From assembly GCA_023846275.1 (NCBI GenBank), contig CM043870.1, positions 15,166,385 to 15,230,384 of the forward strand: DNA of 64,000 bases, in the 5' to 3' direction. Position numbers and translations under genes: made by a program. The DNA comes from Vanilla planifolia. Its lineage: Eukaryota > Streptophyta > Magnoliopsida > Asparagales > Orchidaceae. Of the stretch, positions 1 through 12,900 are shown piece by piece. Every line of letters starts with the position of its first letter. Positions within the stretch are counted from its first letter, which is position 1. Below the pieces are notes generated by a model that saw only the letters and a list, made by a program, of their open reading frames with translations, did no database searches and was not told where the DNA came from.

Positions 1-2330
1 AACTTATTATTTTGTGTATTTGAACAATTTCATGCATCATATAATATGAAGGAATGTGTTGTGCATTCTTGTATGGAAGCCTTGAAATGACTTGTGATAA
101 AATTAAGTGATATTTGAATAGTACATAAATGATCCAATGTCATATGCAGAGGATTAACAAAATCCTACAACTATGACAAAATCATCATAAATTTCTATGA
201 CAATGATTTAAATATCATACACATATGCAATAAATTTATCTTATAGATAATAATTTAATGCCTAAAGGAACAAGCCATTGTACTAGCATAATCCAACTAT
301 CATACTTATAGAAAGTGCATAAAAATCTAAGAGTGTTAAGAGTTTGGCATAAATTTCATTATACATTGATGATCCTTTATTTAGATGTTAATGATGCCTA
401 GATAACTTGTACATGTGTTAGTGTTAAAAAGATTATAATTATATAATTATCATATTTACAAATGACAATGATTTGAAAACTTGAGAGTTTTTTTAACGTG
501 TGATGTACATGCAATATCCTTCAACAATCTAATATCATACTTGAATGATATGTTAAGAAAAACAAAAATACATGGATAATATATGCAATAGATTGGATGA
601 TTCCTTTCATTCCCTTATCACTTGTTTATGAACATTTAATTATAAGAGCACGAACTCAAGGTGACACTACTAATAGCTAGTTAATCTCTTTATAAAAATT
701 CTTAAGCCAAAATAAATTTTAAAATAAGGTTTAATTAGTTAGGAAACATAAATAACATGTCTCTCATTCTAAAATAGGCTAATATTTTTATTTTCCTATC
801 ATTTAAGGAAGAAAAGGAGTGCTAGTGACTGCAACAGTATGAATTTATTGGGATATCTTCTCTGGCAAATTCTTTGTGTTCTTAATTTCGAACATTTCAT
901 TTAAATTTTCATATTTCAAAATGGTTGTTAAAATCTTTACTGATCATTTAAAAACTTTGTTGCATTATTATTCTAAGTTTAGCATTTGTGCTTAGTAAAT
1001 TTGAAAAATGTTATAACAAACTTATCTAGTTGCCTTTGTATTGACTTGTTTTAGTTTGTTGTATGGCTCCTTTGAATAGGGATTATACCTCATGTGGAGC
1101 TTCATGTTACACTATAGCCTTATAGTATTGGAATGACAACCATAATCATTTAAATAGGCTACTCATAACATTATCATGCATTGTGGTACTAGATGTTAGA
1201 CATCTATAAGACAACTTAATGATTTGTATATTCGACCATTTCATTCATCATAGAATGTGATGGAATCTTCTATAAATTCTTGCAAAGAATCCTTAAAATG
1301 AAAGGATAAAATTGATTCATAGTGGAATCACGCTTAAATACTCCAATAGCATATGTGTACAATTAACAAAAGCATAGAATTATGAAAACTTATCACAATT
1401 GATATAACAATGGCATAAACATCATACACATATGTAATAAAGTTTTCCTAAAGATCATAAGTGAATGCTACAAAAGCACTCACTAAAATACTAGCATAAT
1501 CAAACAATCATAGTTATACAAAATGCATAAAATTCTTAAAGTGTTGCAAGTTCTTACAAACTTTTATCGTACTTAGATGATCCAATTTTAAGCTGTGAAC
1601 AATCCTTAAACAACTTGCACATATGTGAGTCTTAATGGGATTATTCTTGTGCGATTGTCATGAATGTTCATGATAATGCTTTGAAAATTCAAGAGTTTTT
1701 TTAAAATGTGTAATGTGTGTTAATCATAATTTAAAAACTCCTGCCATTCTTGAATGATATGCTTTATATAACAAAAATACATAGGTAGTATAGGTAATTA
1801 TTTAGGAGATTCATTTAATTCACTTATCACAAATTTATAAATGTTTAATCATAATAGCATGAACACAACATGACACTACTAATATCTTAATGATCACTTT
1901 CTAAACAAAATGTTTTAAGTAATTATAACTTCTAACATAGAGTTTAGTTAATTAAGAAGCATAAATAACAATGCGTTCAATTGAGAATAAGCTAATATTT
2001 TAATTTAGTTATCATTAAAAGTAGAAACAAGAGCACTTGTTGCTAGAACTTTGTGAATTTGCTAAGGTATTCCTCTAACTAAATCTTTGTTAACTTAATT
2101 GTATTTTTATCATTTCTAATCTTCATATTTCATCTTTCTTGGTAATAGCTCCACTCACTATTTAAATCTTTTCCATCATAATTTTATAATGGATAGCATT
2201 TGTGCGTAGAAAATTATGAAAAGTATTACAACAAAGTTCTTTAGTTTCCAGTACATTAAATCATTTGAGTATACCATAAGACATCTCCAAGAACACCACT
2301 ATTCCCATGCGGATCTTCTTATTATACTAA
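1..2330. repeat. Tandem repeat array, unit about 1.21 kb (about 1.9 copies visible)
   Basis: Bases 1-1212 and 1213 to about 2330 are diverged copies of one unit. Shared anchors keep a constant offset: ATCATACACATATG at 214 and 1421 (offset 1207), TACTAGCATAATC at 281 and 1489 (1208), and AGCATTTGTG at 981 and 2195 (1214). The second copy fades into an LTR fragment at about 2270-2330, and the first copy is cut by the window edge, so the true copy number is unknown. No protein trace was recognised in the unit. Base 1105 in the first copy reads TGTTACACTATAGCC, which resembles the end of the long gypsy LTRs in this window, so part of the unit may come from such an LTR. That last point is inference. 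Confidence 0.8.
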
Positions 2331-2945
2331 AATCTTAACAAATTGTTTTACCACCCAGAAAAGCAATTAATTCTGAATATCATAATTGTACCACAAATGT
2401 AATTGTATATGTTAGAATACTAGCGTAATGATATGTGTCAAATACTTCTAGAACTATTATCCATGATTAAAAAAAAATAAACTATCAAATTCTAAAATGA
2501 CTTTGTAATGTGAGTCGAACCAAAAGTGAGCATAACAATGCAAATGCTAAAGTCAAACAAAAGAATCTCTTATACTCTAACATCCATGAAAATGTACAGC
2601 TTATAATCATGAATACAAATAATAACTCAACTATTACTATTCAAAAAAAAAAGAATGTCATCCAATAGGTGTATGAACTATAATGATCCAAATTCTAACT
2701 CCAAAATGACTCCTAACTATCTAAATTGTAAAAAATATCGGTTAGGAGTGAGCCAAGGAGCACAACAAGGAAGCTTTTTGTAATTCCTTACAACACCAAG
2801 AAAAAAGGATATATATATATATATATATTCCAATCTATAGCAGTAATGTCTAATTAACATTAAATATAAAATCCTTTTTGGAGTATCTCTAAATAATATG
2901 CCAAGCTGATATAAATGTTTATAGGCAAATAATTTTAGCATTTGG
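2275..2945 (-). mobile_element. Left part of a long Ty3/gypsy LTR, cut by LINE A
   Basis: This stretch matches the left parts of the LTR copies at 23975-27041 and 30411-34090. It shares AATAACTCAACTATT (2621-2635) with 24517-24531. A GAGTGAGCC box at about 2746 is also found at about 24598, and as GAGTGAGCT at about 31056. After the box comes an (AT)n tract, as in the third copy. The homology stops near 2945, where LINE A sequence begins, and the next part of the LTR resumes at about 9986. The simplest reading is one LTR split by the LINE. It carries no gene. The left boundary is uncertain because it merges with the tandem array. Confidence 0.6.
2809..2828. repeat. (AT)10 microsatellite
   Basis: Perfect AT dinucleotide run inside an LTR fragment. 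It lies just after the GAGTGAGCC box, the same relative place as the run at 31126-31146 in another LTR copy, so the run probably belongs to the LTR family. Confidence 0.95.
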
Positions 2946-3299
2946 TTGATAAAAGATAGGTGATGAGATATAAGAAATATGTGTTGGTTAATATGTGATA
3001 GTTAAAGTGATCTATGTCATGGAGGAGGCTTCATTGGTTGTTTATTGACTAATAGATTGAGCTTGAAAGTAATGTTATGGCCTCATGCTTCTTTAGATTC
3101 TTAAATGGATATTTGGACCACTCAAATACATTACTAGTTCAAGTGGGCCTTCCCTCCCTTAACCTCTCCTTTGCTAAAGTATTTGGCAAACTTAACAATC
3201 TATCCTCAATCTAAATTGAATATACAACGATAACCAAAGTGGAAGAAGAAATTATCTTTGAAGTAGAAAAAATAAAGAAAGTGCTTACTCATTCAAGCT

Positions 3300-3706
3300 A
3301 ACATTGATTAAGAAATTCTCAAATGGGTTGCCTAGCATATACATCATAACCAGGTCTTTAAATAAACATGGGTTCCAAAGTGAAGCTGAAGTTTGATTTA
3401 TAAATAACAAGCATGTCTTGATTACATTTGAGAATCTACAAGTGGCTTCAAAACTTTCATCTCAATAGTAAGGTTTTCCTAGCATTAGAAGGAGTCTCAC
3501 TTAAGCACTTACCCATTAAATTACTCAAAAATGGTGCACATTGTTTCACAACTATAATAATGGGAAACCTGCTTAAGGTGGATGCTAAATCTCTAAATGA
3601 AACCCATCCAAAGGTAGCTAGAGTCCATGTTGAAGTAGATTTAGTAGAGGAACTACTAAAATGGATCAAAATTATGCAAAAAAGTAGTACAAAAGGATTT
3701 TAGCAG
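3300..3706 (+). pseudogene. LINE ORF1 fragment with DUF4283 domain
   Basis: ORF1 proteins of plant LINEs bind the element RNA, and many carry a DUF4283 domain. Here the frame reads NNKHVLITFE near 3405, then an open stretch 3428-3703 with typical landmarks: an FKW-like YKWLQNFHLN start, VSLKHLPIKLL, a small-residue GNLLKVDA turn, and PKVARVHVEVDLVEELLKW near the end. An in-frame stop precedes the open stretch, so its ATG is only an internal methionine. The usual CCHC knuckle and basic tail are not seen; the frame ends at 3703. It is the N-terminal half of a dead ORF1, followed about 0.8 kb downstream by endonuclease traces. The family call is secure; function is lost. Confidence 0.85.
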
Positions 3707-4524
3707 AGTTTAAAAGGATTTAATGTAATCAAGAAGTAATTCAGACCCCATTGTATCAGAGTAAACTCCAATTAAATAAAATGAGTGGTTGAATCACGAA
3801 GGGAAACATAAGTGGCATATGATGCATCCATTAACTAAACTCGTAAGCTCTTCATATTACAATTTTAAGGAGGGTAACTCCTAATACCCAAGTCTTAATA
3901 AGGTTGGTAACTCCAACTATTGTCATGTCTCAAATGAGGCTCCACAAAAATACATGAACATAAATAAGGGAATACTTAGTTTGATTAAAAATGAGTGAAA
4001 AATAACATTAAGCAAGTTCTCAAATGATTGTTGCATTTAAGAGTATTAGATAACAAAAATAGCAATGAAATACTATCAAAAAATCCTTGATCTTTAAACC
4101 TAATAAAAACAAAAAATGACTTACAAGAAAGAGAAAGAAATGTTGAGTAATACAACCTGATCAAGATGATTTTATCTCCATATAGAACAAAAGATTTAAA
4201 AGAAGAACAACTAGTGATTTTTAATATAAAACAAGTTTGAAAGGGACACATAGAAGTTGAAAGACCTTAAACATTGTAGTTCAAAAAACATAAATAGAAT
4301 ATACTCTTGTCTAGAACATAAAGGTGGCCATGAACATGAGAACAATCTCTTACCTCAACCATCTAATTATTTTGATCAATGTCACATTAGTGGCATAGAA
4401 AAAAACCAATGTCATCAGAATAGAACTTACCCCACCTAGCTATGCATTTGGATTTAAACATTTTATAGGGAATTCCTCCAATAAGATCTAAGGCTTTTGA
4501 AAGGAATCATGCAATGTCTTAAAT
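3707..4524 (+). other. Degenerate LINE A stretch, probably ORF1 tail and start of ORF2
   Basis: Expected to hold the C-terminal half of ORF1 and the beginning of the endonuclease. Open stretches here (for example 4257-4439) show no recognisable domain. I see no splice, promoter or RNA signal, and assign it to LINE A by position only. Confidence 0.4.
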
Positions 4525-5120
4525 TATATGTTGATGAACAATTCATTCATCTACTCAATAATAAATCTAGAAACCAATTACTCGTTTACTATAGATTAGT
4601 ATATGATATTTGTGTATGAGTGGAGAGAAGGACATTGTGGAGACATTTAACCTTAATTGCAACTGATCTCAAAAGATAATTGATTATTATGGAGACATGA
4701 TTGATATTGCTTCAATGAATTAATATAAATGTTCTTCCATTCCTCCCTTGGGTGCGATGGAATTAACGGATTACATAAGCCAAACCTAAAAGACCTCCTT
4801 TTCTTTAGCTCAATAATTGCCTAGTTCGAAAATAGAAAAGGAAGGTGGGTCTTGAAAAGGAATGACAAAATTATAGTAAATAACTATTGGATGGAAACAT
4901 ATAACATATAAAATATGAAAAATCTATGTAAAACGAGGCCAAATCACTTACTAGTACTACTCTAACTTCCAAGACATAATGAGTAAAGGCCTAAAGAATT
5001 CATGTACCAAATTAATGGTTCATGAATTCAACATTTTATAGAATGGTTTTTTGTAATTTTTAATTCCAACAAACCATTTTGGCATAGAGGCTATAGCATT
5101 AAAATTGATAAGGCTGATCA
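4525..5120 (+). pseudogene. LINE ORF2 endonuclease domain, broken
   Basis: The apurinic-like endonuclease nicks target DNA at the start of LINE insertion. Traces run through three frames: VERRTLWRHLTLIA near 4620, where other LINEs read ..RRxLW..L; a PLGAMELTDYISQT stretch near 4747; and NRKGRWVLKRNDKIIVNN at about 4824-4876, matching the WTNxRKGRxxxxxRLDRxLVN block near the end of the domain. Further traces (PRHNE.RPKEF) continue to about 5010. The catalytic N-terminal part is not visible. Multiple stops and shifts make it non-functional. It belongs with the RT of the same element, which resumes at about 6190. Confidence 0.75.
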
Positions 5121-5149
5121 AATGCACAAAATAATAGATTAAAATGACA

Positions 5150-6180
5150 TTAATAAAGTAGCAATATGTACATCATGTAGATCTTCAAGTAGGAGATATA
5201 CTTGTCCTATTCAGACTAGTATCCAGGCAAGGTTTGACTTCTTTGCTTCTCATTACTCTCTATCATCATTATGATTATAAGAGTCAATTATATTTGACAG
5301 TTGTTTATTACAAATTTTAATTTAGTTTTAGTTACCTTATCAAGTTATTTGCATTTTACACTTTACTTTAACCATTTGATGATTGACTTGCATATTTTTT
5401 TGATTTTTTAATATTCAAATTCAGTATAAGACATCTTTATGAAAGTTCTATAATTCCATTGATACAAGTTGTGTTTAAAAATGAATTTAAAAAGTTTTAA
5501 AATTTAGTTATATATGTTTTTTGTTGCCAACTAACATTTGCAACTATTTGCCACGATTATTGGTATTGAGCTAACTTTCATGGCCTACTCAATCTATGTC
5601 AGACCTTTAAGCTAGTTGATCCTATGAAAACGTACTAACCAATCATTCTACACTACCCATCAAGCTACATAATCTTGATCTACAAAAATGCCTAGCTCAT
5701 CAACACACACCAACTCGTCAAACTATGCTAATTCAGTGTTATCTATGATGCACTAATTACGTAGCCCACTACCACGCTACTCGTTACATTAGCTCTTAAA
5801 ATGCATAAGCCTATTTGGGGTAGCTTATATCGATTCATTTTGTTGCATTCAAAGAACTCAACTTTTATGTGTAACTTATGCCATCAGCACCAACATCAGT
5901 ACTTTGGGTGTGAGTTTTTAAAACTATGCTTTCATTAGGTTGAGATCCCTTATGTCAAAAATCAATATTAGCCTATAACTCCTTGAAAAAGTTCTTACTT
6001 GCTTGTTTATTCTATATTTGTTTTATTCTAAACAAAAAGTACTTTTGGTAATCTCTTGTATGGAATATTGCTTATACAGATTTACTTCTTAATTTTCTAT
6101 GATGTAAAAAAGGTTTTAACATATCATCTTGTATCAAACATTTAGTAAAATCTTTTAAGCAATTAGGCAAATTTAATAAA
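5150..6180. other. About 1 kb of unassigned sequence inside LINE A
   Basis: In LINE B and the plus LINE at 53789 the endonuclease tail and the WLK/WIK-G-D-NTK block lie about 0.4-0.5 kb apart. In LINE A they are about 1.45 kb apart, so this stretch is probably inserted. Bases 5540-5940 are less AT-rich than their surroundings. I found no coding trace, terminal repeat or target duplication. Confidence 0.45.
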
Positions 6181-6189
6181 TGAGAAAAT

Positions 6190-8110
6190 AATTTCTAGTA
6201 AATAATTTGAGGAAAGCATTGAACTAATTAAAGAAAATGATTAGCTTATGGATTGACTATTTAGGAAAGAATTATTCTAGTGTCACATGACTGGAATTAG
6301 ATGGATTAAATTGGGAGGTAGGAAAACTAAATTATTTCATCCTTTAGCTTGCAATATAATGCCTAAGCTTAACATTAATGATATTAAATACCCAAATGGG
6401 CAAATATTAACAAGATAGGCTAAACTTGAAGATATACTTGTATAATGTTTTTAGGTTCTACAATATTTTAGAAAAGGTCACATTGGATGACTAATTACAA
6501 TGAAACTTACCTAAGTTAATGTCATATGAAGGCAACTTTTAGCTTGTGAAAGAGGTCATAATGGGGGTGCTCTAAGAAGTAGTACATCAATTTGACTAAG
6601 ATATTGAACCTTTATCGAATGGCTTTAACCATCTTGTTTCCACCAAAATTCTCAAAAATTATAGTTTGTGATGTATTAGAGGCTGCTAAGGATTTCATAA
6701 CAAGAAATTCAATTCCTATGGGGATTAAAAGTGACAACCTATTGTTGATTCCTATGACAAAAATACTAGGATCATTTAAGGACTTTAAGCTAGTTTTTGC
6801 ATGCAATGTTACTAAAAAATACTATGTAAACTACAAGAAAATAGGCTTCACATAATGCTTCTAAGAATCACATCACTTGAGCAACCTAATTTTGTTAAAA
6901 GGAGAAAAATTTTGGATAATGTAGTTCTAGCTAAAGAATTAATTGGTTCACATAATAAAAAAGTTAAAGGTAGGAATTACATTCTCAAGCTGGTCATAAA
7001 AAGTGTATTTGATAGCTTGTCAAGTGGTTTCCTATACAACACAAGAAAATTTTCAATTTTAGAACTCAACTTAATGTGCTCATCTTGAACATCATAAGCA
7101 ACTCATGGCTCTCCATCTTGGTTAATGGCATCATTAATAAATTGTTTTAGCTATCAAAGGGGTTAGAACAAATAAACCCCATCTATCCTTTATTAAATAT
7201 GTTATCCACGTAACCCTTTAGTAAGTGACTAAAGAGTTTATTTACAAATTAGAAAAAAATGCACTATGTAATACCTTAAGGTTGCCCATTAATTTTTCAT
7301 CTTAATTATGTGAATGATATTATAACTTTTAGCAAACAGGTTCTAAGATCAATGAGCTATTTAAGAAAAATTGTAAAAAAAGTATAAAGACATGCTTGTT
7401 CTTTAATTAAATAAATGTAAGAGTAAACTATAGACTAGTAGGGCAATGAAGATAACATCAACTAGAAACATGAGAAAGGTGATGGTCTTTAAGAATACAT
7501 CCCTTCCTATAACATACTTATTTATCTCATATTTATTTGCATGAAAAAAGAAGTGCATTATTAAAAATTTCTGTATAAACAAACAAAGAAGATGGTAAGG
7601 TGAAACAAGAAGTTATTATCCATGGGTGATAGATTAATCGTAGTAAAAAATATATTAAATTTTATTTCAACATCTCCACTTTTTATAATGCATCCCCCTA
7701 AAAAATAATAGTAATCATTGAAAGGATTCTGAATAGCTTCTTATGAGGGAAGTTGATAATACTCACAAGCTTCAATAAGTTGCTTTGGGTAAAGCATGTT
7801 CCCTTATAGATGAAAATTGTTTAGTATTGAAAGAACTAAATAGCATTATGAATGCTTTCCTTATTAAGCTAAATTAGAAGTTGGTGACTAATTAATTTCA
7901 TTATGCCAATTTCATGAAAGATAATTACATGATTGGTAGTGTAAAGGCCACCAACTTAGACACATGGGATTGCAAAGCTAAAAAAATGATATGGTGTAAG
8001 AGCATGCAAATAAATATCTAGATTCTGGGTTCTCCACTTGGACCATTAAAAAAGAAGGGATCTTCAATATACAAATTGCATAGAATGTCTTTAGAAGAAA
8101 GTTCTTCATA
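6190..8110 (+). pseudogene. LINE ORF2 reverse transcriptase and post-RT region, broken
   Basis: The reverse transcriptase copies LINE RNA at the nicked target. Landmarks in order: WIKLGGRKTKLFH (6297-6335), the linker block; KRRKILDNVVLAKELIG and LKLVIKSVFDSLS in the open frame 6855-7088, where VIKSVFD replaces the usual LDMxKAYD and its first catalytic aspartate; ISNSWLSILVNG just after 7088; and LNYVNDIITF (7301-7330), where the YADD box reads YVND, with the first Asp changed to Asn. After RT come STSPLYIMHPPKK-like (about 7670) and IERILNSFL.GK (about 7720) blocks, typical of the region before the zf-RVT domain. Two catalytic positions are lost and there are several frameshifts: a clear pseudogene. 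Confidence 0.88.
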
Positions 8111-8659
8111 TTGTAATTAATAGAAATGATCTAGAATGCTAATTGCCTCACCATGATCTTTTTATTGATTTCGAGACTCTAAAACAAGGATATTCCTTTC
8201 TTTAAATAATTGTAAAGTCTAAATATTTAGTTGGCATCCAAATTTCATTACAATCCTAGTGAGAAGCCTTTAGATCACTCTTAAGAAATTTGTCGTATGG
8301 CAAAGAAGGTATGCTCTTTTTTGCCATTGCATTGCCAATCCATCAAGTGAAGATACATAACACTTTAAATATTCTCAACAACTAGTCTCACCAAATCATT
8401 GGGAGCTTAATAAGATCTGATGTGCTTCAAATCATTCCATTTTTAATATGCTAGAAATTTGGAAAGATAGGAATACGAAAGTAGTCGAGGAATCTTGTGA
8501 ATTAGTGGAATAAGTTCATAATAATTTTATTAGCTACTGTTATAAGATATTAATGTGTTTTCCTCTAAGCAAACTAAGAAAGAGGGTAGGCTGATGTTGT
8601 GGTTGGGTTGGGTCCCCCTTTTTGGAAAAATGAAAAATCTAATGTATGATTTAGGTTTT

Positions 8660-9060
8660 TGGAGTCTCTACCTGCAGCAATAATGAGGCTCAACATTAAT
8701 GGAAGCTATAAGGAGGAAATATTTACAAGAAAAGTATCATTTGAGCTTATAAAGGTAATTTAATTATGCCTTCATTTTGTCTTATAGACATACCATGGCC
8801 ATTGAGGTAATATGGAAAAGTATTATGAAAGCATTGAAATGGTGCTAAAGTAACAACTATATTATAGTGGAGATTGAAATTGATTGCAACATATTAATTA
8901 AAATTATCCAAGTAGTATAAAATTGCATAAAAATTCATTTATAATATTCAACAAATTAAGTTGGAGTTAGTGAGACTCTTAATACAATGGACTTTCTCTT
9001 ATAAGAAGGGAAACATTATTGTAAGAAGATTATTAAAAATAATAGTGCAAATGAAGAATG
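8660..9060 (+). pseudogene. LINE C-terminal RNase H domain, broken
   Basis: Many plant L1-type LINEs end in an RNase H that removes RNA from the RNA-DNA hybrid. Here MRLNINGSYKEE (8682-8717) fits the first strand (KLNxDGS), with the first catalytic Asp changed to Asn. A second-strand block VEIEIDCNILIKII (8868-8910) keeps the Asp of the xSDC motif. QWTFSYKKGN at about 8981-9010 matches the xxFSHxxREGN block before the last catalytic Asp. Frameshifts lie between the blocks. It is the 3-prime coding end of LINE A and has the same layout as the domains at 23281 and 63069. Confidence 0.82.
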
Positions 9061-9070
9061 CACAAAATTA

Positions 9071-9985
9071 AGAAGCATGTAATGTTTTCCTTCAATGCAA
9101 GGCCCTTATAATATGGAAAAAACACTCCTACCTTACATTAGGTCGTCATACAAAGTACAAAATCTAATTGCTCTAGAGTAAAATTGTCATGAAGCTTAAC
9201 TACTAAGACATTAATGTCATAATGAAAATAATGAACAAAATGAATTATCACATTATGCTAATGACATTTCATTTCTATACTTCTCATATTGGATCATCAA
9301 TCAAATTGGATAGATATGAATGATGTTCATTAATGAACAAAGGAGTCTTACATGAGATTATTCAAAAAGTGAGTTGTTAGACTTAGCTGACTACCTCTTA
9401 AATCTCATTTGAAGTGAGGTTGGCATTATTAATATTTTTACTATCACCATAATTGTGTGCTTGGCCAAATCAAATAACTTGACACATATGTTAGAATATA
9501 AGAAACAGAATAATGAGCAAAATCATATTAGAATCTTCATTGGCCATTTCAAGGTCCTTACCATAAGGAAGTATTCGTGAGGTTGCATACTCTGACATGG
9601 CCATTTGCCATTCTGTTCTGCTATGATGTGAAGATTACCCTATTTAATTTTCTGCATACCATTGCTGGATGAAATGCTGTGTTACTACATTGAGCATATA
9701 AATCAACTTATAATAGATATGACGCGATAATTTTGTTACATTGAACATGGTCTAACTCATTAAGCTAATACATTCAATAATAACACATGCACAATGCTCC
9801 ATCGGTTACATAATTGAGCGAGAAAAAGTGGGATCAAAATTTGATTTTCCAAAGTAGTATTTCAATATTTAAGTAAATTGTACGACTAAAATGTGTGAGA
9901 CTCTCCATAAACTGATGTTAGCATGTACTTTTTGCATGTAGTAATATATATTTTGTGAAAAACCAATTTTGCTAATAATTAGGTG
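9071..9985. other. AT-rich stretch between LINE A and the LTR remainder
   Basis: No coding trace recognised. It follows the LINE RNase H and precedes the point (about 9986) where LTR homology resumes. It may be the LINE 3-prime UTR plus a further insert. Bases 9590-9700 are somewhat less AT-rich. No clear poly(A) tail marks the LINE end. Confidence 0.4.
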
Positions 9986-12900
9986 TATAGTGTTCCACCA
10001 TCAATCTAGTGCTCTCACTAAACAAAGAGGATGAAAGCAAAGCCTGGAACATCTATCACATTATATGATCTACCATCAGACATGGCAATGTCAATCACAT
10101 GGGCTAATGTGTCAAAGTTCTAAGAGTTCTTAACAACCACATATCCTCTAAAAAAATAATCTATTACTTATAGAACTAAATTTGCAATTGTTCCTTCCTA
10201 AGTCTATATATACAATTCTCACTTAACAATAATCATGCTTGTTACCACATGATCTTGCACTCCTCTTATAACCAAAATGAACTATGTGGCATGGTTACTT
10301 TCATAAAAGGAGAGTAGAAATATCTTACCAAACTATCTTTTAAGTGAGTGTCTACGAACTCAGCTAAAATAAACGCATTTGTTATCTAAATAAAGATCAT
10401 TTTCAAGACATAATGACATCATGTCAGTCATTATTTATTGCTATCAAAACATGTTTATTGATTACTCAAACTTGAATAAGAGATGTTAGGATTTCTCAAT
10501 CTCATCTAAACTATCTCACGTACTTGGCACTCCATGAACCATTTATAAACAATCTAAAGTTATATATCCCTTAATTAAGGCATCCAAAGTTTTCCTCCGA
10601 ACCCTCAATTATCTAGATACATTAGGGTTTCATTTAAAGCCTAACTCAGCCATACAAGTTAACCTAGTCCATCATTCTTATTCCTAATCATTTCCCTAAT
10701 AAGATCCATATTAGAATTTTACTAGTTATTATTGTTATCCATGGACCTTTTGCTTGAATCCATATCATTAACTTTTATCCCTAGGTGTAGTATCTAAATT
10801 GATGCTACAACAATAAAGTCTAGCATAACAAGAATTCAACTGGTGACTCTTGCATCCTAGGCAACTTATGCCTCCACACCCTCCTTAAAAGCCTTTCTTG
10901 AGCCACGCACATCCCCCAGATCATTGTCAACGTAGTAGACTTATGACTGAAGAGCCCAATCAGGGTCACTCATAGTCTTACATGACAAACACCATTAAGA
11001 TAATGGTTTGGCTAATGTAACTAACTTTCTCAACTTCTTCATTGAGCCTTGCACATCTCAAAGCCTTAAGCTGAGTTCCTCAACATTCTATCAAAGCTTT
11101 TATCAATTTTGTTAGTAAGCAAAGGATTTACACATAACAAGCCTAAAGGCTCATCAAGTGGTATTAACCTCAATCTAATCCTAAAACCTTTTATTAGTGA
11201 TTTCTTCAACATAATCTAAATCCTAAACCTAACCTAAAACAAGGATTTCCTTACATTTGTTTTTCTTTTTTTTGGCAAAGTCTTAGCTATAATGTTTTGC
11301 CACTTTCTTATGCTAATCTTTAGTTACAAATATTATGTAACATTATTTAGGTAAGCAACATTGGTCTCATTTAACACCAACCAAGAAATAATAATAATTC
11401 TTTAATAATAATTATTAATCAAAGCCTATCCATAGCCTTAATGCTTATATCCACAACCCAATCCACTTTGCTAGCCAACTATGATCTTAACCAACATAAC
11501 CTGCTTTTAAGGTAAAAACTCAAGTCCTACCATGATTTTTATCTAGCAATCGAGTGTCATATTCTCTTTATAATCCATTTAAGTTCACATAAGGGCTTAA
11601 GCCCATTGCTCAAATACCATGCCATGTTTTGAGCTCCTTAATCATATTCAATTAAAAGAGATGCTTGACACACAACAAATTCTTAGGCTTCAATAAGTTT
11701 CTAAATTCCATTATAAAGTTCATGACCAAAGATAAGTTTTCATTTGCATAAAATAGAATTTTAGCAATTTCTCAACAAGGTCTTACAATCATAAGCATAT
11801 GTCATCAACATGCTATGATGCACAATCAAAAATTATATGTTCATCACACTTAATCTAAGACAATACGTAATATATATAGATTAGTATTTAATATAATAAA
11901 CATGTTTTCATAGAATTCAATTTCCATATAAAATGAACACTTGAATCTAACAACTTAGCAAATGAACACATGTCTTTGCAAATAAGCTTTCACACAGCAT
12001 CAAGCCTTCACAAAAACAATAATTTTCTATATTCTTTAACAATTTTAGTTAATGATTTTCATAACATATTTTTGTAAAGAACATGAAATTCAGTTTCATA
12101 TGGTTTGATCTTAAGATATGATGCATTTCCTTTAGCTAAATAATCAAACTTTCATGCAATTTAACATAAGTTCTACCATAAGCATTTAAAGAAGCATCTT
12201 AATAAAATCACTTTACAATTATCATGCTACATATAAAGACATGAAAAAATTAAATATATTAATTCTATCGTTGTTTTAGTTATAAAATGATACTATAATG
12301 TGTGAAGTGAGTAGGTATGCTAATCATGAATCAATTCTTTCATAAGTAGCAACAACCAAACACATTTTCATGAATATTCATGAAATAATCAATGCTTTTC
12401 ATTCAAACATGCTTTTAAACACAATTCAAAATATTCATGGCTTAGTTAGTGGAGATATTAAAATTAAAAAATGATATCCTAAACTCAAATTTTGAATTAA
12501 CATGTGTAAATAAAGGATCTTTACATTAACCAGTATTTAATCATGTTATTCCAGCTTACATTCTTAACTAAGACTATTGAAGAATATGTGTGGTATTAGC
12601 AATATTCTACAAAGTTATTAATCAAAGTGTGTCTAATGCAAGCTCATAAAAAATTCTCCAAGTCATAGGTCACAAAGAGATCATAACTTAACAGCTTATG
12701 TTCACAAGTAGGGAAAATGATGGATAGCTCATTTGTGTAGCAAAACCACATGTCAAAAAATTTGAATTATTAGCTAAATCATGCTAATTAAAAAATCATG
12801 TCATTAAACATGGCTCAATAATTTCTTTCATATCTTATCACAATCATGACCACAACTCCACACATGCAACTTTATCAAATTAAACACTTGCATAACTATC

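Larger units (their letters stand above)
2950..9070 (+). mobile_element. LINE A: decayed L1-type non-LTR retrotransposon
   Basis: A near full-length plant L1-type LINE on the plus strand, in the expected order: ORF1 with a DUF4283 domain (3300-3703), ORF2 endonuclease (about 4525-5120), reverse transcriptase (6190-7480), a post-RT region (7600-8110) and a C-terminal RNase H (8660-9060). All parts carry stops and frameshifts, so it is dead. Roughly 1 kb at 5150-6180, between endonuclease and RT, has no LINE similarity that I can see and may be a later insertion. The element appears to sit inside a gypsy LTR whose halves lie at 2275-2945 and from 9986. I could not define its exact 5-prime end, a poly(A) tail or target-site duplications. 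Confidence 0.85.

Noticed and set aside
3457..3669. Minus-strand open frame of 70 codons
   Set aside because: It is antisense to the DUF4283 domain on the plus strand.
3985..4251. Minus-strand open frame of 88 codons
   Set aside because: Ser/Phe/Leu-rich text typical of AT-rich DNA, no domain, and it lies within plus-strand LINE A.
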